From positions 682,001 to 746,000 of the forward strand of contig CAXTHH010000001.1 in NCBI GenBank assembly GCA_964244065.1: DNA of 64,000 nucleotides, written 5' to 3'. Made by a program: the position numbers and the translations under genes. Under the pieces are notes generated by a model. The model had not been told where the DNA came from. It did not search any database and worked only from the letters and a program-made list of their open reading frames with translations. The DNA comes from JASLDZ01 sp964244065 (lineage in GTDB: Bacteria > Pseudomonadota > Alphaproteobacteria > Caulobacterales > Caulobacteraceae). Below, piece by piece: positions 9,040-17,169 of this stretch (position 1 is its first letter; the number at the start of each line of letters is the position of its first letter).

Positions 9040-9444
9040 ATGATCAAGCACACCAAGCTCACCAAGGCCGCGGCCGTGGCGGTCGCCGGCCTCGCCCTCG
9101 CCCTCCCGGCGGCGGCCAGCGCCCAGAGCCGTCGGGCGGACAATGCGGTGATCGGCGGCTTGGTCGGCGCGCTCGCGGGCGGGCTGATCGGCGGGGACGC
9201 CACGGGCGCCATCGTGGGCGCGGGCGCCGGCGCCTTGCTGGGCGCGGCGGCCACCTCGAACCGCGGAGGCTACCGCGACTACGGCCGCTACGGCTACCGC
9301 GGCCGGGCCGGCTACGGGCGCGGCGGCTACGGCTACGACCGCCGTTCCGCACCCGCCTACGGATACGGCTATGGTCGCCAGGCCTACGGCTACGCCCAGC
9401 CGGTCTACGGCTACGACGGGCGCGGCTACGGCTACGGCCGCTGA
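9040..9444 (+). CDS. Exported glycine-zipper protein with Gly/Tyr-rich tail
   Basis: A 134-residue small protein. Residues 1-28 are a signal peptide ending AASAQS. Residues 35-66 form a glycine-zipper hairpin (AVIGGLVGALAGGLIGG then AIVGAGAGALLGAA) like that of the YMGG/Rick_17kDa_Anti outer-membrane lipoprotein families. The remaining 60 residues are repeats of GY, RGGYG and YGYG. There is no lipobox. A strong GAAGGAGA-type ribosome site precedes the ATG. Function is unknown; membrane-inserting or envelope-associated roles are the usual guess. A strong terminator follows directly, so the gene is likely monocistronic. Confidence 0.85.
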   Translation: MIKHTKLTKAAAVAVAGLALALPAAASAQSRRADNAVIGGLVGALAGGLIGGDATGAIVGAGAGALLGAAATSNRGGYRDYGRYGYRGRAGYGRGGYGYDRRSAPAYGYGYGRQAYGYAQPVYGYDGRGYGYGR

Positions 9445-9449
9445 GGCCG

Positions 9450-9475
9450 AGGGGCGGAGCTTCGGCTCCGCCCCT
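9450..9475 (+). terminator. Strong GC-rich hairpin terminator
   Basis: An 11-bp perfect stem (GGGGCGGAGC with GCTCCGCCCC, extended by one A-T pair) closes on a TTCG tetraloop, 6 bp after the glycine-zipper gene stop. It sits between two convergent genes (the other ends at 9483) and could serve both. Confidence 0.8.
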
Positions 9476-9482
9476 TCCGTCG

Positions 9483-11909
9483 TCAGTAGAGGCCGCTGAG
9501 GTCCGCGGGCGCCTTCCTCGGCGGCGGGGGCGGCTCGGGCGGTTTGACGCCCACCAGCTCGTCGTAGGGGATGGGCGCCCCGCCGGGGCCGGGCCCCGGC
9601 CCTGCCGGACCCGGGGAGGAGGGCGCGGCCAAGCGTACGCGCGGCTCGGCGCCCGGCCGGAACGCCTCCACGTGATTGCCCACCCGCACCAGCCGGGCGG
9701 CCCGAGGCGCCTTGAAGTCCGCGCGCGGCGTGGCCTTCAGCGCCTCGCGCATGAAGTCGATGAAGATGGGCACGGCGTTCTGGGTGCCCGTCTCGCCCTC
9801 GCCCAGGCTGCGGTTGTCGTCGAAGCCCACGAACACGCCGGCCACCAGGTCGGGCGAGTAGCCCACGAACCAGGCCGAGCGATAGTTGTTGGTGGTGCCC
9901 GTCTTGCCCGCCAGCGGCCGGCCCAGCGAGCTGACCGACACCGCCGTGCCGTTCTGCACCACCCCCTGCAGCATCAGCGTCATGGCGTAGGCGGTGACCG
10001 GGTCCAGGATCTCCGTCCCCCCCGGCTGCAGGCGCGGGCTCTCCTCCCCCGAGTAGGGCGCGGCGCAGCGCGGGCAGTCGCGCCTGTCGGCGCGCCACAC
10101 GGCCTTACCGGTGCGGTCCCCCGCCTCCTCGATCAGGTGCGCGTCCACCCGGCGGCCGCCGTTCGGGAAGGTGCTGTAGGCGGCGGTGAGCCTCAGGGGC
10201 GTGGTCTCGCCGGCGCCCAGGCTCATGGCGAGGACCGGAGCCATCTTGTCCATGATCCCCGCCTTCTCGGCGAAGGCGCTGATCTTGCGCATGCCGGTGG
10301 CCATGGCGATGCGCACCGTCATCTGGTTGCGAGACAGCACCAGGCCGTTGCGGAACAGGGTCGGGCCGGCCGAGCCGTGGCCGTAGTTCTCGGGCGTCCA
10401 GGCCTGCCCGTCCGCCCCCGGCAGGCTGATGGGCGCGTCCAGCACGATGGAGGACGGGGTGAAGCCGCCGCTCTCCAGCGCGGTGGCGTAGACGAACGGC
10501 TTGATCGCCGAGCCCGGCTGGCGCTTGGCCTGCGTCGCCCGGTTGAAGCGCGACAGGCTGAAGCTGTAGCCGCCCACCATGGCCAGCACGCGGCCGCTGC
10601 GCGGCTCCATGGCCACCAGGGCCCCGTTGACCGCCGGGGTCTGGCGCAGGTTGTAGGCGCGGCCGCCCTCCGTAGGCTCGACGAACACGAGGTCGCCCTC
10701 GGCCAGGCCCTTGCCGGCGCGCGCCCAGGCCACGTCGCCGCCCACCAGCTCGCCCTCCCCGCCCGTGGCCAGGAGCACGTGCGCGCCCGCGGCGGAGGCG
10801 CGGTCGATCACCGCCGGCCGCCAGTCGCGCCGCTCGGCGGGCACTGTCTGCTTCAGGGCTTCCTGCTCCCAGCCGGGCTGGATGGCGACGCGGCCCCAGG
10901 CACCGCGCCAGCCGTGCCGTCGGTCATAGGCCTCCAGCCCCTTCATCAGCGCCACGCGGGCGGCGGTCTGCAGGCGGCTGTCGAGCGTGGTGCGGATGTA
11001 GTAGCCGCCGTCCTCCGCCTTCTTGCCCAGGGTGCCGCGGGCGCGCAGCCGCACCTCCTCCAGGAAGTAGTCGGCGTCCTTGTAGCGGGCGCGCTGCGGC
11101 TCCTTCTGCACGTCGAGAGGATCGAACTGCGCCTGACGGGCGGCGGAGGGGTCGGCCCAGCCGGTCTCCACCATCTGGCCCAGCACCCAGTTGCGGCGCG
11201 CCACGGCGTTGGCGCGGCGGCGCACGGGGTCGTAGTTGGACGGCCCCTTGGGCAGGGCGGCGAGGTAGGCGGCCTCCGCCAGCGTCAGCTCGGCGAGCGG
11301 CTTGCCGAAGTAGTTGTTGGCCGCCATCGCCACGCCGTAGCTGCGGTTCCCGAGCCAGATCTCGTTCAGGTACAGCTCGAGGATGCGCTCCTTGCTGAGC
11401 GTCTGCTCCAGGCGTCGGGCGAGGATCGCCTCCTTGATCTTGCGGCCGATCGACTGGTCGTCGGTGAGCAGGATGTTCTTGGCCACCTGCTGGGTGATGG
11501 TGGAGCCGCCCTGCAGCCGCTCGCCCTGCACCACGCGCAGCACGTCGCGGCCCAGGGCCCGGCCGACGCCCTGCACGTCGATGCCGCCGTGCTGGAAGAA
11601 GCTGTGATCCTCCGCGGCCAGGAAGGCGCGCACCACCGTCTGGGGGATCTGGTCGTAGGGGGCGAAGATGCGGCGCTCGCGGCCGAACTCGCCGATCAGC
11701 GTGCCGTCCCAGGCGTAGACGCGGGTGGAGGTGGGGGGCCGGTACTCGGCCAGGTCGCCCGCGTCCGGCAGGTCGTGGAACAGCCAAGCGGCGTAGATGG
11801 CCAGGCTGAAGCCGGCCAGCGCCACCGCCGAAAGGCAGGCGATGCCCGCGATGGCGACCCAGCGTCCGGCGGACTTGAACACAGAGGCGGAACCCCGACG
11901 CGCGCCCAC
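9483..11909 (-). CDS. mrcA: Penicillin-binding protein 1A (bifunctional glycosyltransferase/transpeptidase)
   Basis: An 808-residue class A PBP. After a short cytoplasmic tail there is one membrane anchor (about residues 15-38), then a GT51 glycosyltransferase with AAEDHSFFQHGGID and GGSTITQQVAKN, and a transpeptidase with SxxK (GSAIKPF), SxN (SRNQM) and KTGTT. It polymerises and crosslinks peptidoglycan on the outer face of the membrane. I chose the GTG at 11907-11909 because GGGAGG precedes it at normal spacing and the anchor then sits at the N-terminus; a reading 144 bp longer has a low-complexity extension. The amidase gene upstream in the same direction fits a cell-wall pair. Confidence 0.95.
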   Translation of the reverse strand: MGARRGSASVFKSAGRWVAIAGIACLSAVALAGFSLAIYAAWLFHDLPDAGDLAEYRPPTSTRVYAWDGTLIGEFGRERRIFAPYDQIPQTVVRAFLAAEDHSFFQHGGIDVQGVGRALGRDVLRVVQGERLQGGSTITQQVAKNILLTDDQSIGRKIKEAILARRLEQTLSKERILELYLNEIWLGNRSYGVAMAANNYFGKPLAELTLAEAAYLAALPKGPSNYDPVRRRANAVARRNWVLGQMVETGWADPSAARQAQFDPLDVQKEPQRARYKDADYFLEEVRLRARGTLGKKAEDGGYYIRTTLDSRLQTAARVALMKGLEAYDRRHGWRGAWGRVAIQPGWEQEALKQTVPAERRDWRPAVIDRASAAGAHVLLATGGEGELVGGDVAWARAGKGLAEGDLVFVEPTEGGRAYNLRQTPAVNGALVAMEPRSGRVLAMVGGYSFSLSRFNRATQAKRQPGSAIKPFVYATALESGGFTPSSIVLDAPISLPGADGQAWTPENYGHGSAGPTLFRNGLVLSRNQMTVRIAMATGMRKISAFAEKAGIMDKMAPVLAMSLGAGETTPLRLTAAYSTFPNGGRRVDAHLIEEAGDRTGKAVWRADRRDCPRCAAPYSGEESPRLQPGGTEILDPVTAYAMTLMLQGVVQNGTAVSVSSLGRPLAGKTGTTNNYRSAWFVGYSPDLVAGVFVGFDDNRSLGEGETGTQNAVPIFIDFMREALKATPRADFKAPRAARLVRVGNHVEAFRPGAEPRVRLAAPSSPGPAGPGPGPGGAPIPYDELVGVKPPEPPPPPRKAPADLSGLY

Positions 11910-11987
11910 GTGAGCGCCTCCCCTGCCCTCCCGCACGCCGCCCGCCCCGTCAAGGCGGCGTCCGCGCGCAGCCCCGCCGCAGCGGGC

Positions 11988-12035
11988 CGTGTCGTCGCGA
12001 CACGTTTTCGGCGACACGACACGCGACACGACAGC
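11988..12035. repeat. Clustered CGACACG palindromic and direct repeats
   Basis: The gap between the amidase gene and the PBP1A gene holds a perfect palindrome CGTGTCG-TCG-CGACACG (11988-12004) followed within 30 bp by two or three further copies of CGACACG in direct orientation. The region lies about 80-125 bp upstream of the PBP1A start on the minus strand, so it could be an operator or a transcript hairpin. No known regulator site is recognised. Confidence 0.5.
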
Positions 12036-12145
12036 GGCGGCGAGATGGTTCACCCCCGGAGCATGCGGCTGGCCGCGCAGAGGGGGGATAAGTCGGCCTG
12101 CTGGCCGCCCCAGCCGCGCTCGCGCCGCGCGGGCAGCGCGTCGTG

Positions 12146-13351
12146 TCAGCGCAGGGCGAGCGTGCGGCGGCCCTCGGCGAAGTGGTCCTCGATCGCCTCG
12201 GCCACGCCCGCCATCATGCGGCGACGGGCGGCCGGGTCGGCCAGGGCGCTGGCGTCGTCGCCGTTGGTCAGGAAGCCCATCTCCATCAGCACGGCGGGCA
12301 CGTCGGGGGCGAACAGAACCACGAAGCCCGCGCTGCGGTGGCTGCGGCGCACCAGGGCGGTGCGGCGGCCCACGCGGTCCAGCAGGCGGTCGGCGAACAC
12401 GGCCGACTGGTTGCGCGTCTCGCGCTGGGCGAGGTCCAGCAGGATCTGCTTCACGGTGGGATCGCCGCCGCCCAGGTTCACGTCGATGAAGTAGTCGCCG
12501 CCGCCGATCACCTTGCGCGACACGCGCTCGCCGCCCCGGTCGGAGAGGGTGTAGGCGCTGACGCCCCGCAGCCCGGGCTCCGTCCCCGTGTCGGCGTGCA
12601 GCGACAGGAACAGGTCGGCGTTGGCGCGCCGCGCCATGCGCACGCGCTGCTCCAGCGGCACGAACACGTCGGTGTCGCGCGTCAGCACGACCTTAAACCG
12701 GCCGGAGCGCTGCAGCTCGTCGCGCAGGGCGCGGGCGGCCGCCAGCGTGACCTCCTTCTCGCGCACGCCGGAGCCGGAGGAGCCGGGGTCCTTACCCCCG
12801 TGCCCGGCGTCGATGACGATCACCTTGGGCGCGGTGGATGACGCCACGGCGAGCTCCAGCGGGCGCGAGGGGGGCGCGACCGGCGCGGCGCCCGAGGTGG
12901 CCGCCTCCGGCCCGCGGCGCTCCACGTCCAGCACGTAGCGGTACACGTCCACGCCGTCTGCGGGGGCCAGCAGGAAGCGGCGGGTCACCACGGCGGGCCC
13001 GGCGAGGTCCAGCTTGAGCCGCGCCGCGCCGCCGGCGTCGTCCACCGTCCAGCCGCGTACGAGGCCGGCGCCCTGCCCGGCCATGTCGTCGACCACCGAG
13101 GCGCGGGTCAGCGCCAGCACGACCTTGGTGGAGGGCGCCTCGCCCGAGAGCAGCCGGCCGGTGACCTGCCGGTCCAGCTCGATCACCACGCGGGTGCGCC
13201 GGGCGTCGCCGCCCACGCGCACCTTGAGCACGCCGCCGCCCGGGTCGTTGTGCGCGAGTGCGACGGCCCCTGCGCCGCCGGCCAGCAGGAGGCCGAGCAG
13301 CCACAGGACTGCCCAGCGGCGGCGTCCGTCCTCGCGCCTGAGAACCTTCAT
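12146..13351 (-). CDS. amiC: N-acetylmuramoyl-L-alanine amidase with AMIN domain (AmiC type)
   Basis: A 401-residue exported amidase. The N-terminal hydrophobic segment (about residues 15-35) is a signal sequence, followed by an AMIN domain (roughly residues 40-140) that targets septal peptidoglycan, a short linker, and an Amidase_3 catalytic domain starting VIVIDAGHGGKDPG with the zinc His. Further metal and catalytic residues are in VREKEVTL, SLHADTG and VLMEMGFLTN (Glu). It cuts the peptide stem from MurNAc during daughter cell separation. I chose MKVLRRED (ATG 13351) over a start 27 bp upstream because it gives a compact basic n-region. Confidence 0.94.
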   Translation of the reverse strand: MKVLRREDGRRRWAVLWLLGLLLAGGAGAVALAHNDPGGGVLKVRVGGDARRTRVVIELDRQVTGRLLSGEAPSTKVVLALTRASVVDDMAGQGAGLVRGWTVDDAGGAARLKLDLAGPAVVTRRFLLAPADGVDVYRYVLDVERRGPEAATSGAAPVAPPSRPLELAVASSTAPKVIVIDAGHGGKDPGSSGSGVREKEVTLAAARALRDELQRSGRFKVVLTRDTDVFVPLEQRVRMARRANADLFLSLHADTGTEPGLRGVSAYTLSDRGGERVSRKVIGGGDYFIDVNLGGGDPTVKQILLDLAQRETRNQSAVFADRLLDRVGRRTALVRRSHRSAGFVVLFAPDVPAVLMEMGFLTNGDDASALADPAARRRMMAGVAEAIEDHFAEGRRTLALR

Positions 13352-13435
13352 CCCGCCCGCGTCTAGCGCAGCCGGCATGGCGAAACCGTTAAGCCGTCAC
13401 GGGTGGAGCTCGCATTCAGCCGCAACCCCTCCCAC

Positions 13436-13557
13436 CCGCTCATCCCGGCGAACGCCGGGACCCAGTGCCGACCGTGGTCCCGAGTTCGGCGTCTTGAGGG
13501 CGAGTTCCTGCATCTCCGCTCGCGCACCTGGCTCCCGGCTTTCGCCGGGATGAGCGG
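13436..13557. repeat. Inverted-repeat intergenic element, family 1
   Basis: Two arms face each other across 62 bp: the left arm (13436-13465) has the core CATCCCGGCGAACGCCGGGA, the right arm (13528-13557) is its near-exact reverse complement. Each arm is itself a hairpin (CCCGGCG/CGCCGGG). It lies between the divergent starts region of amiC and the end of the I78 inhibitor gene. A second member of the same family is at 37172-37275. Confidence 0.85.
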
Positions 13558-13578
13558 ACGAGGGCGTGCCGGACAGGG

Positions 13579-13938
13579 TCAGCCGCACTGGGTCCGCGTG
13601 ACACGCCCGGTGGCCTGGTCGTACCAGATCGTCTGCCGGTCCGGCCGCAGGTCCTGCGTCACCGGGCAGCCCTCGCAGACCACGCGCCGCCGCGTCAGGT
13701 CCACGGGGACGGGGATCTCCGAGCGGAGCTTCCCCACGAGATCGCCGAGCGGCTGGAGGCCGCACGTGTCCCTCACCGGCCGCGCGGGTGCGGGCGGCGT
13801 CGCAGGTGCGGCAGGGGACGGCAGCGTCGTCGCTGCGGGCGGCGGGCGCGCGGGCGCCACGACTGGCGAGGGGAGCGGAGGCGAGCTCGCGCATCCCGCC
13901 AGGGCCAGGAGCGACAGCAGGGCCGCCGTCCGCCTCAC
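13579..13938 (-). CDS. I78-family peptidase inhibitor lipoprotein (probable)
   Basis: A 119-residue predicted lipoprotein with lipobox LAGC (Cys at residue 16) and a Pro/Ala-rich linker. The C-terminal 65 residues show the peptidase inhibitor I78 pattern: an early CG, LVGKL, then VTQDLRPDRQTIWYD, ATGRVTR and a terminal CG. Unlike the usual I78 loop it has an extra CEGC pair before PVTQDL. It would act in the periplasm or on the outer membrane against serine peptidases. The GTG start overlaps the stop of holC (GTGA, 13935-13938). The family assignment is from motif memory and not from a search. Confidence 0.72.
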   Translation of the reverse strand: MRRTAALLSLLALAGCASSPPLPSPVVAPARPPPAATTLPSPAAPATPPAPARPVRDTCGLQPLGDLVGKLRSEIPVPVDLTRRRVVCEGCPVTQDLRPDRQTIWYDQATGRVTRTQCG

Positions 13939-14396
13939 GCGCGCTTCTCCCACCGCCCCGCCTCCGTCTGCGTCCAGTAGGACAGGGCGGCGCCCAACGC
14001 CTTGAGCCCGCGCCAGCGCTCGCGGGCGGCGGCCACGGCGGAGTCGTCCCGCCCGTCGAACAGGTCCAGCACGCGCGACCATCCTTCCAGCGGGCCTGTC
14101 TCGGCCCCGTCCAGCAGGAACAGCGCCTGGGCGCCGTTCGGGTTCTCCTCCGCCGCGGTCAGCACCACCGGCTGGCGGTCGGCGTGCGGGCCGTCGGCGA
14201 GGCCGTGCGGGATGACGAGGTCGGGCCGGGCCGTCCACAGCCTGGCGTCCAGCGCCGCCAGCCGTTCGGTGCGCGCGGTGCGGACCACCGCCCGCCAGCC
14301 GCGGGCGAGGGTGCGGTCCAGCAGCGGCGGCAGCACCTCCTCGGCCCCGGAGCGCTCGAGGTGGTAGAACCAGACCTCGGTCGCGCCCGCGCTCAC
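13935..14396 (-). CDS. holC: DNA polymerase III subunit chi
   Basis: A 153-residue protein with the HolC pattern: EVWFYHLERSG at the start, LLDRTLARGWRAVVRT, then LVIPHGLADG, QPVVLTAAEENPNGAQALFLLDG and a C-terminal ERWRGLKALGAALSYWTQTEAGRWEKRA. Chi links the clamp loader to single-strand binding protein during replication. Its GTG start overlaps the stop of pepA (GTGA at 14393-14396). The pepA-holC order is conserved widely in proteobacteria. Confidence 0.93.
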   Translation of the reverse strand: MSAGATEVWFYHLERSGAEEVLPPLLDRTLARGWRAVVRTARTERLAALDARLWTARPDLVIPHGLADGPHADRQPVVLTAAEENPNGAQALFLLDGAETGPLEGWSRVLDLFDGRDDSAVAAARERWRGLKALGAALSYWTQTEAGRWEKRA

Positions 14397-15871
14397 CCCT
14401 CGAAGCCGTCGCGCACCAGCCGGTCCAACAGACGCACGCCGAAGCCCGTGGCGCCCTCCGGGTTGGTGGGCGCGCCGCCGCCCTTGCGCCAGGCCGTGCC
14501 CGCGATGTCCAGGTGCGCCCAGGGCGTCTCGTTGATGAAGCGCTTCAGGAACAGGGCGGCGGTGATCGAGCCGCCCGCTCGCCCACCGATGTTCTTCATG
14601 TCGGCGATGGGGCTGTCGATCATCTTGTCGTAGGCGCTCGGCAGCGGCATGCGCCACAGGAGCTCGCCCTCCGCCTTGCCCGCGGCCTGCAGCCCCTCGC
14701 TGAGCGCGTCGTCGCCGGTGAACAGCCCGGCGAAATCGTTGCCCAGGCTGACGATGATGGCGCCCGTGAGCGTCGCCAGGTCCACCATGAAGCGCGGCTT
14801 GAACCGATCCTGGCAGTACCAGAGGGCGTCGGCCAGCACGAGCCGGCCCTCCGCGTCGGTGTTCAGCACCTCGATGGTCTGGCCGCTCATGCTGGTGAGC
14901 ACGTCGCCGGGCCGCATGGCCGCCCCGTCCGGCATGTTCTCCACCAGGCCCAGGATGCCCACGGCGTTGACCTTGGCCTTGCGGCCGGCCAGCGCGACCA
15001 TGAGGCCGGCGACGGCGCCCGCGCCGCCCATGTCCCACTTCATGTCCTCCATGCCGTCCGCCGGCTTGATGGAGATGCCGCCGGTGTCGAAGGTGACGCC
15101 CTTGCCGACGAAGGCGACGGGCTGGGCGGCCGCATCCGCTGCGCCGTTCCAGCGGATCACCACGAGCCGGCTCTCGCGCCGGCTGCCGTGCCCGACGGCC
15201 AGGAGCGAGCCCATGCCGAGCGCCTCCATGGCGGGCTCATCAAGCACCTCGATCTCAAGGCCGAGTTCGGACTGCGCCTGGACGCGGCGGGCGAACTCGT
15301 CGGGGAACAGCACGTTCGGCGGCTCGGAGACCAGGTCGCGGGTGAAGCGGATCCCGTCCGCCACCGCCCTTAGCGGCGCGTAGGCGGCCTCGGCGGCGGC
15401 CGGGTCGGCCGTGGCGATGCGCACGGCCGTGACCGTGGGCTTGGCTTCCGGCTTCTCCTTGGTGCGGTAGCGGTCGAAGCGGTAGCTGGCGAGCTCGATC
15501 CCGTAGGCCGCCCGCGCCGCTTCCTCCGCCCCGACGTCGAAGGCGACGGTCAGCGTCGTCGCGCCGGAGCCCTTCACCGCGTTGAAGGCGGAGGCGGAGG
15601 CGTGCTCGACGCCGAGCCCGTCCAGCTCGCCCTCCGCGCCCGCGCCCATGACGATCACCCGGTCCGGCCCGCCGGCGGGCGCGACCAGGTCCAGGGTCTG
15701 GCCTTTCGCGCCGGTGAAGCGGCCCAGCCCCAGCCCGCGGGTCAGCGCGCCCCCCGCGGCCGCGTCGAACGCCGCCGCCGCCCCGGTCGGCCCCGCGCCG
15801 GAGCGGTGCAGCAGGGCGAGCGCGCCGCCCCCGGCGGGAGCGTCGGCGGCGGCGACGAAGGTGATCTGCAT
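14393..15871 (-). CDS. pepA: Leucyl aminopeptidase (M17)
   Basis: A 492-residue M17 aminopeptidase. The catalytic C-terminal domain shows the metal-binding and active-site segments VGKGVTFDTGGISIKP, DMKWDMGGAGAV and the signature NTDAEGRLVLADAL. It releases N-terminal residues from peptides in the cytosol and in some bacteria also binds DNA at recombination sites or promoters. It leads the pepA-holC-inhibitor unit and is divergent from lptF across 161 bp, the arrangement seen in many proteobacteria. Confidence 0.97.
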   Translation of the reverse strand: MQITFVAAADAPAGGGALALLHRSGAGPTGAAAAFDAAAGGALTRGLGLGRFTGAKGQTLDLVAPAGGPDRVIVMGAGAEGELDGLGVEHASASAFNAVKGSGATTLTVAFDVGAEEAARAAYGIELASYRFDRYRTKEKPEAKPTVTAVRIATADPAAAEAAYAPLRAVADGIRFTRDLVSEPPNVLFPDEFARRVQAQSELGLEIEVLDEPAMEALGMGSLLAVGHGSRRESRLVVIRWNGAADAAAQPVAFVGKGVTFDTGGISIKPADGMEDMKWDMGGAGAVAGLMVALAGRKAKVNAVGILGLVENMPDGAAMRPGDVLTSMSGQTIEVLNTDAEGRLVLADALWYCQDRFKPRFMVDLATLTGAIIVSLGNDFAGLFTGDDALSEGLQAAGKAEGELLWRMPLPSAYDKMIDSPIADMKNIGGRAGGSITAALFLKRFINETPWAHLDIAGTAWRKGGGAPTNPEGATGFGVRLLDRLVRDGFEG

Positions 15872-16032
15872 GGCGGGCTCGCGGCGGGTGTGACCGCGCC
15901 GGCTTACGCCGCCCGCGCCGCCCGGCTCAAGCGCGCCGTTGGCCGGGCCTCGCCGCGCGTGTAGAAGCCGGCGGACGCGCCGCCCGCGCCCTCGGGGCGG
16001 GCGGGCGGCGGCGGGCGCCGCAGCCGGACCCC

Positions 16033-17169
16033 ATGCGACGTATCGAGTCCTACCTCCTGCGCCAGCTGCTCTGGCCCACGCTGCTGGCCGTCGCGGCCCT
16101 GCTGGCGGTGGCGGTGCTGAGCCAGACGCTGTCGACGCTCTACATCGTCGTGAACCACCGCCAGAGCGTGGGCGTGTTCGCCAAGGTGCTGCTGCTGGGC
16201 CTGCCGGGCACCGCGGTGGTGGTGCTTCCGGTCGCCGTCTTCGTCGCCGCGCTCGTGTCGCTGAACCGGCTGCACACCGAGCATGAGATCGTGGTCTGCT
16301 TCGCCGGCGGCATGAGCCGCTGGCGGGTGGCCGCCCCCGCCCTGCGGCTGGCGGCCGGCGCGGCGCTGCTGGCCCTGCTGGTCAACCTGTACGTCGCGCC
16401 CTGGGCGGCGCGGCAGGTGCGCACCGAGCTCTACCGCGTGCGCACCGATCTGGCCTCCAGCCTGGTGCGGGAGGGCCGCTTCGCCGAGCCCTCCCCAGGC
16501 CTGACCGTCTACGCGCAGAGCACGGACGGGGGCGGCGCGCTGCGCAACGTCTTCATCCACCAGCAGGGCGAGGGGACGAAGGCGTCCGTCTTCTCGGCGG
16601 CCCGGGGCGTGGTCACGCGGCAGGGCGAGCGGCCCGTGCTGGTGCTGCGCGACGGCTCCAACGAGCAGTTCAGCGACCGTGACGTGCTGAACCACCTGGC
16701 GTTCGAGGAGTACGTCTTCGACCTCTCCCCCTACCTGCGGACGGAGGAGGCGCTCGTGTTCAAGATCAGCGACCGCTACCTGCACGAGCTGGTGTTCCCC
16801 GACCTGCGCGGCGACTGGGAGCGGCGCAACCGCAAGAAGTTCCTCGCCGAGGCGAACAGCCGCCTGGCCTCGCCGCTGTACAACCTGACCGTCATGCTGA
16901 TCGCGCTGAACGCGGTGTTCGGCGGAGCCTTCAGCCGGGTGGGCTACGGGCGGCGGATCGCCTGGTCGTGCTTCGCGGCGGTCACCGTGCGGCTGGCGGG
17001 CTTCGGCGTGCAGGCCGCGGCGGACGGAGCGCCTTCGCTTAACGTGCTGCAGTACCTCGTGCCGCTCGCGCCGGCGCTGTGGCTTGGGTGGACGCTGTTC
17101 CTGCGTGATGCGCGTCCCCGGCGGCGCTTCGTTCCGCTCGTCGTGCCTATGGTCGGGGCGCCGACGTGA
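16033..17169 (+). CDS. lptF: LPS export system permease LptF
   Basis: A 378-residue inner membrane protein starting MRRIESYLLRQLLWPTLL, with three membrane segments in the N-terminal part (to about residue 120), a periplasmic beta-jellyroll-like middle domain, and three segments at the C-terminus (about residues 275-365), the YjgP/YjgQ layout. With LptG and the ATPase LptB it extracts LPS from the inner membrane. It opens the lptF-lptG-lptD-surA-pdxA-rsmA operon and overlaps lptG by 4 bases (GTGA). Confidence 0.95.
   Translation: MRRIESYLLRQLLWPTLLAVAALLAVAVLSQTLSTLYIVVNHRQSVGVFAKVLLLGLPGTAVVVLPVAVFVAALVSLNRLHTEHEIVVCFAGGMSRWRVAAPALRLAAGAALLALLVNLYVAPWAARQVRTELYRVRTDLASSLVREGRFAEPSPGLTVYAQSTDGGGALRNVFIHQQGEGTKASVFSAARGVVTRQGERPVLVLRDGSNEQFSDRDVLNHLAFEEYVFDLSPYLRTEEALVFKISDRYLHELVFPDLRGDWERRNRKKFLAEANSRLASPLYNLTVMLIALNAVFGGAFSRVGYGRRIAWSCFAAVTVRLAGFGVQAAADGAPSLNVLQYLVPLAPALWLGWTLFLRDARPRRRFVPLVVPMVGAPT

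Noticed and set aside
13436..13557. CRISPR-like repeat array
   Set aside because: There are only two arms and they are inverted, with no spacer series; no direct-repeat array was seen anywhere in the window.
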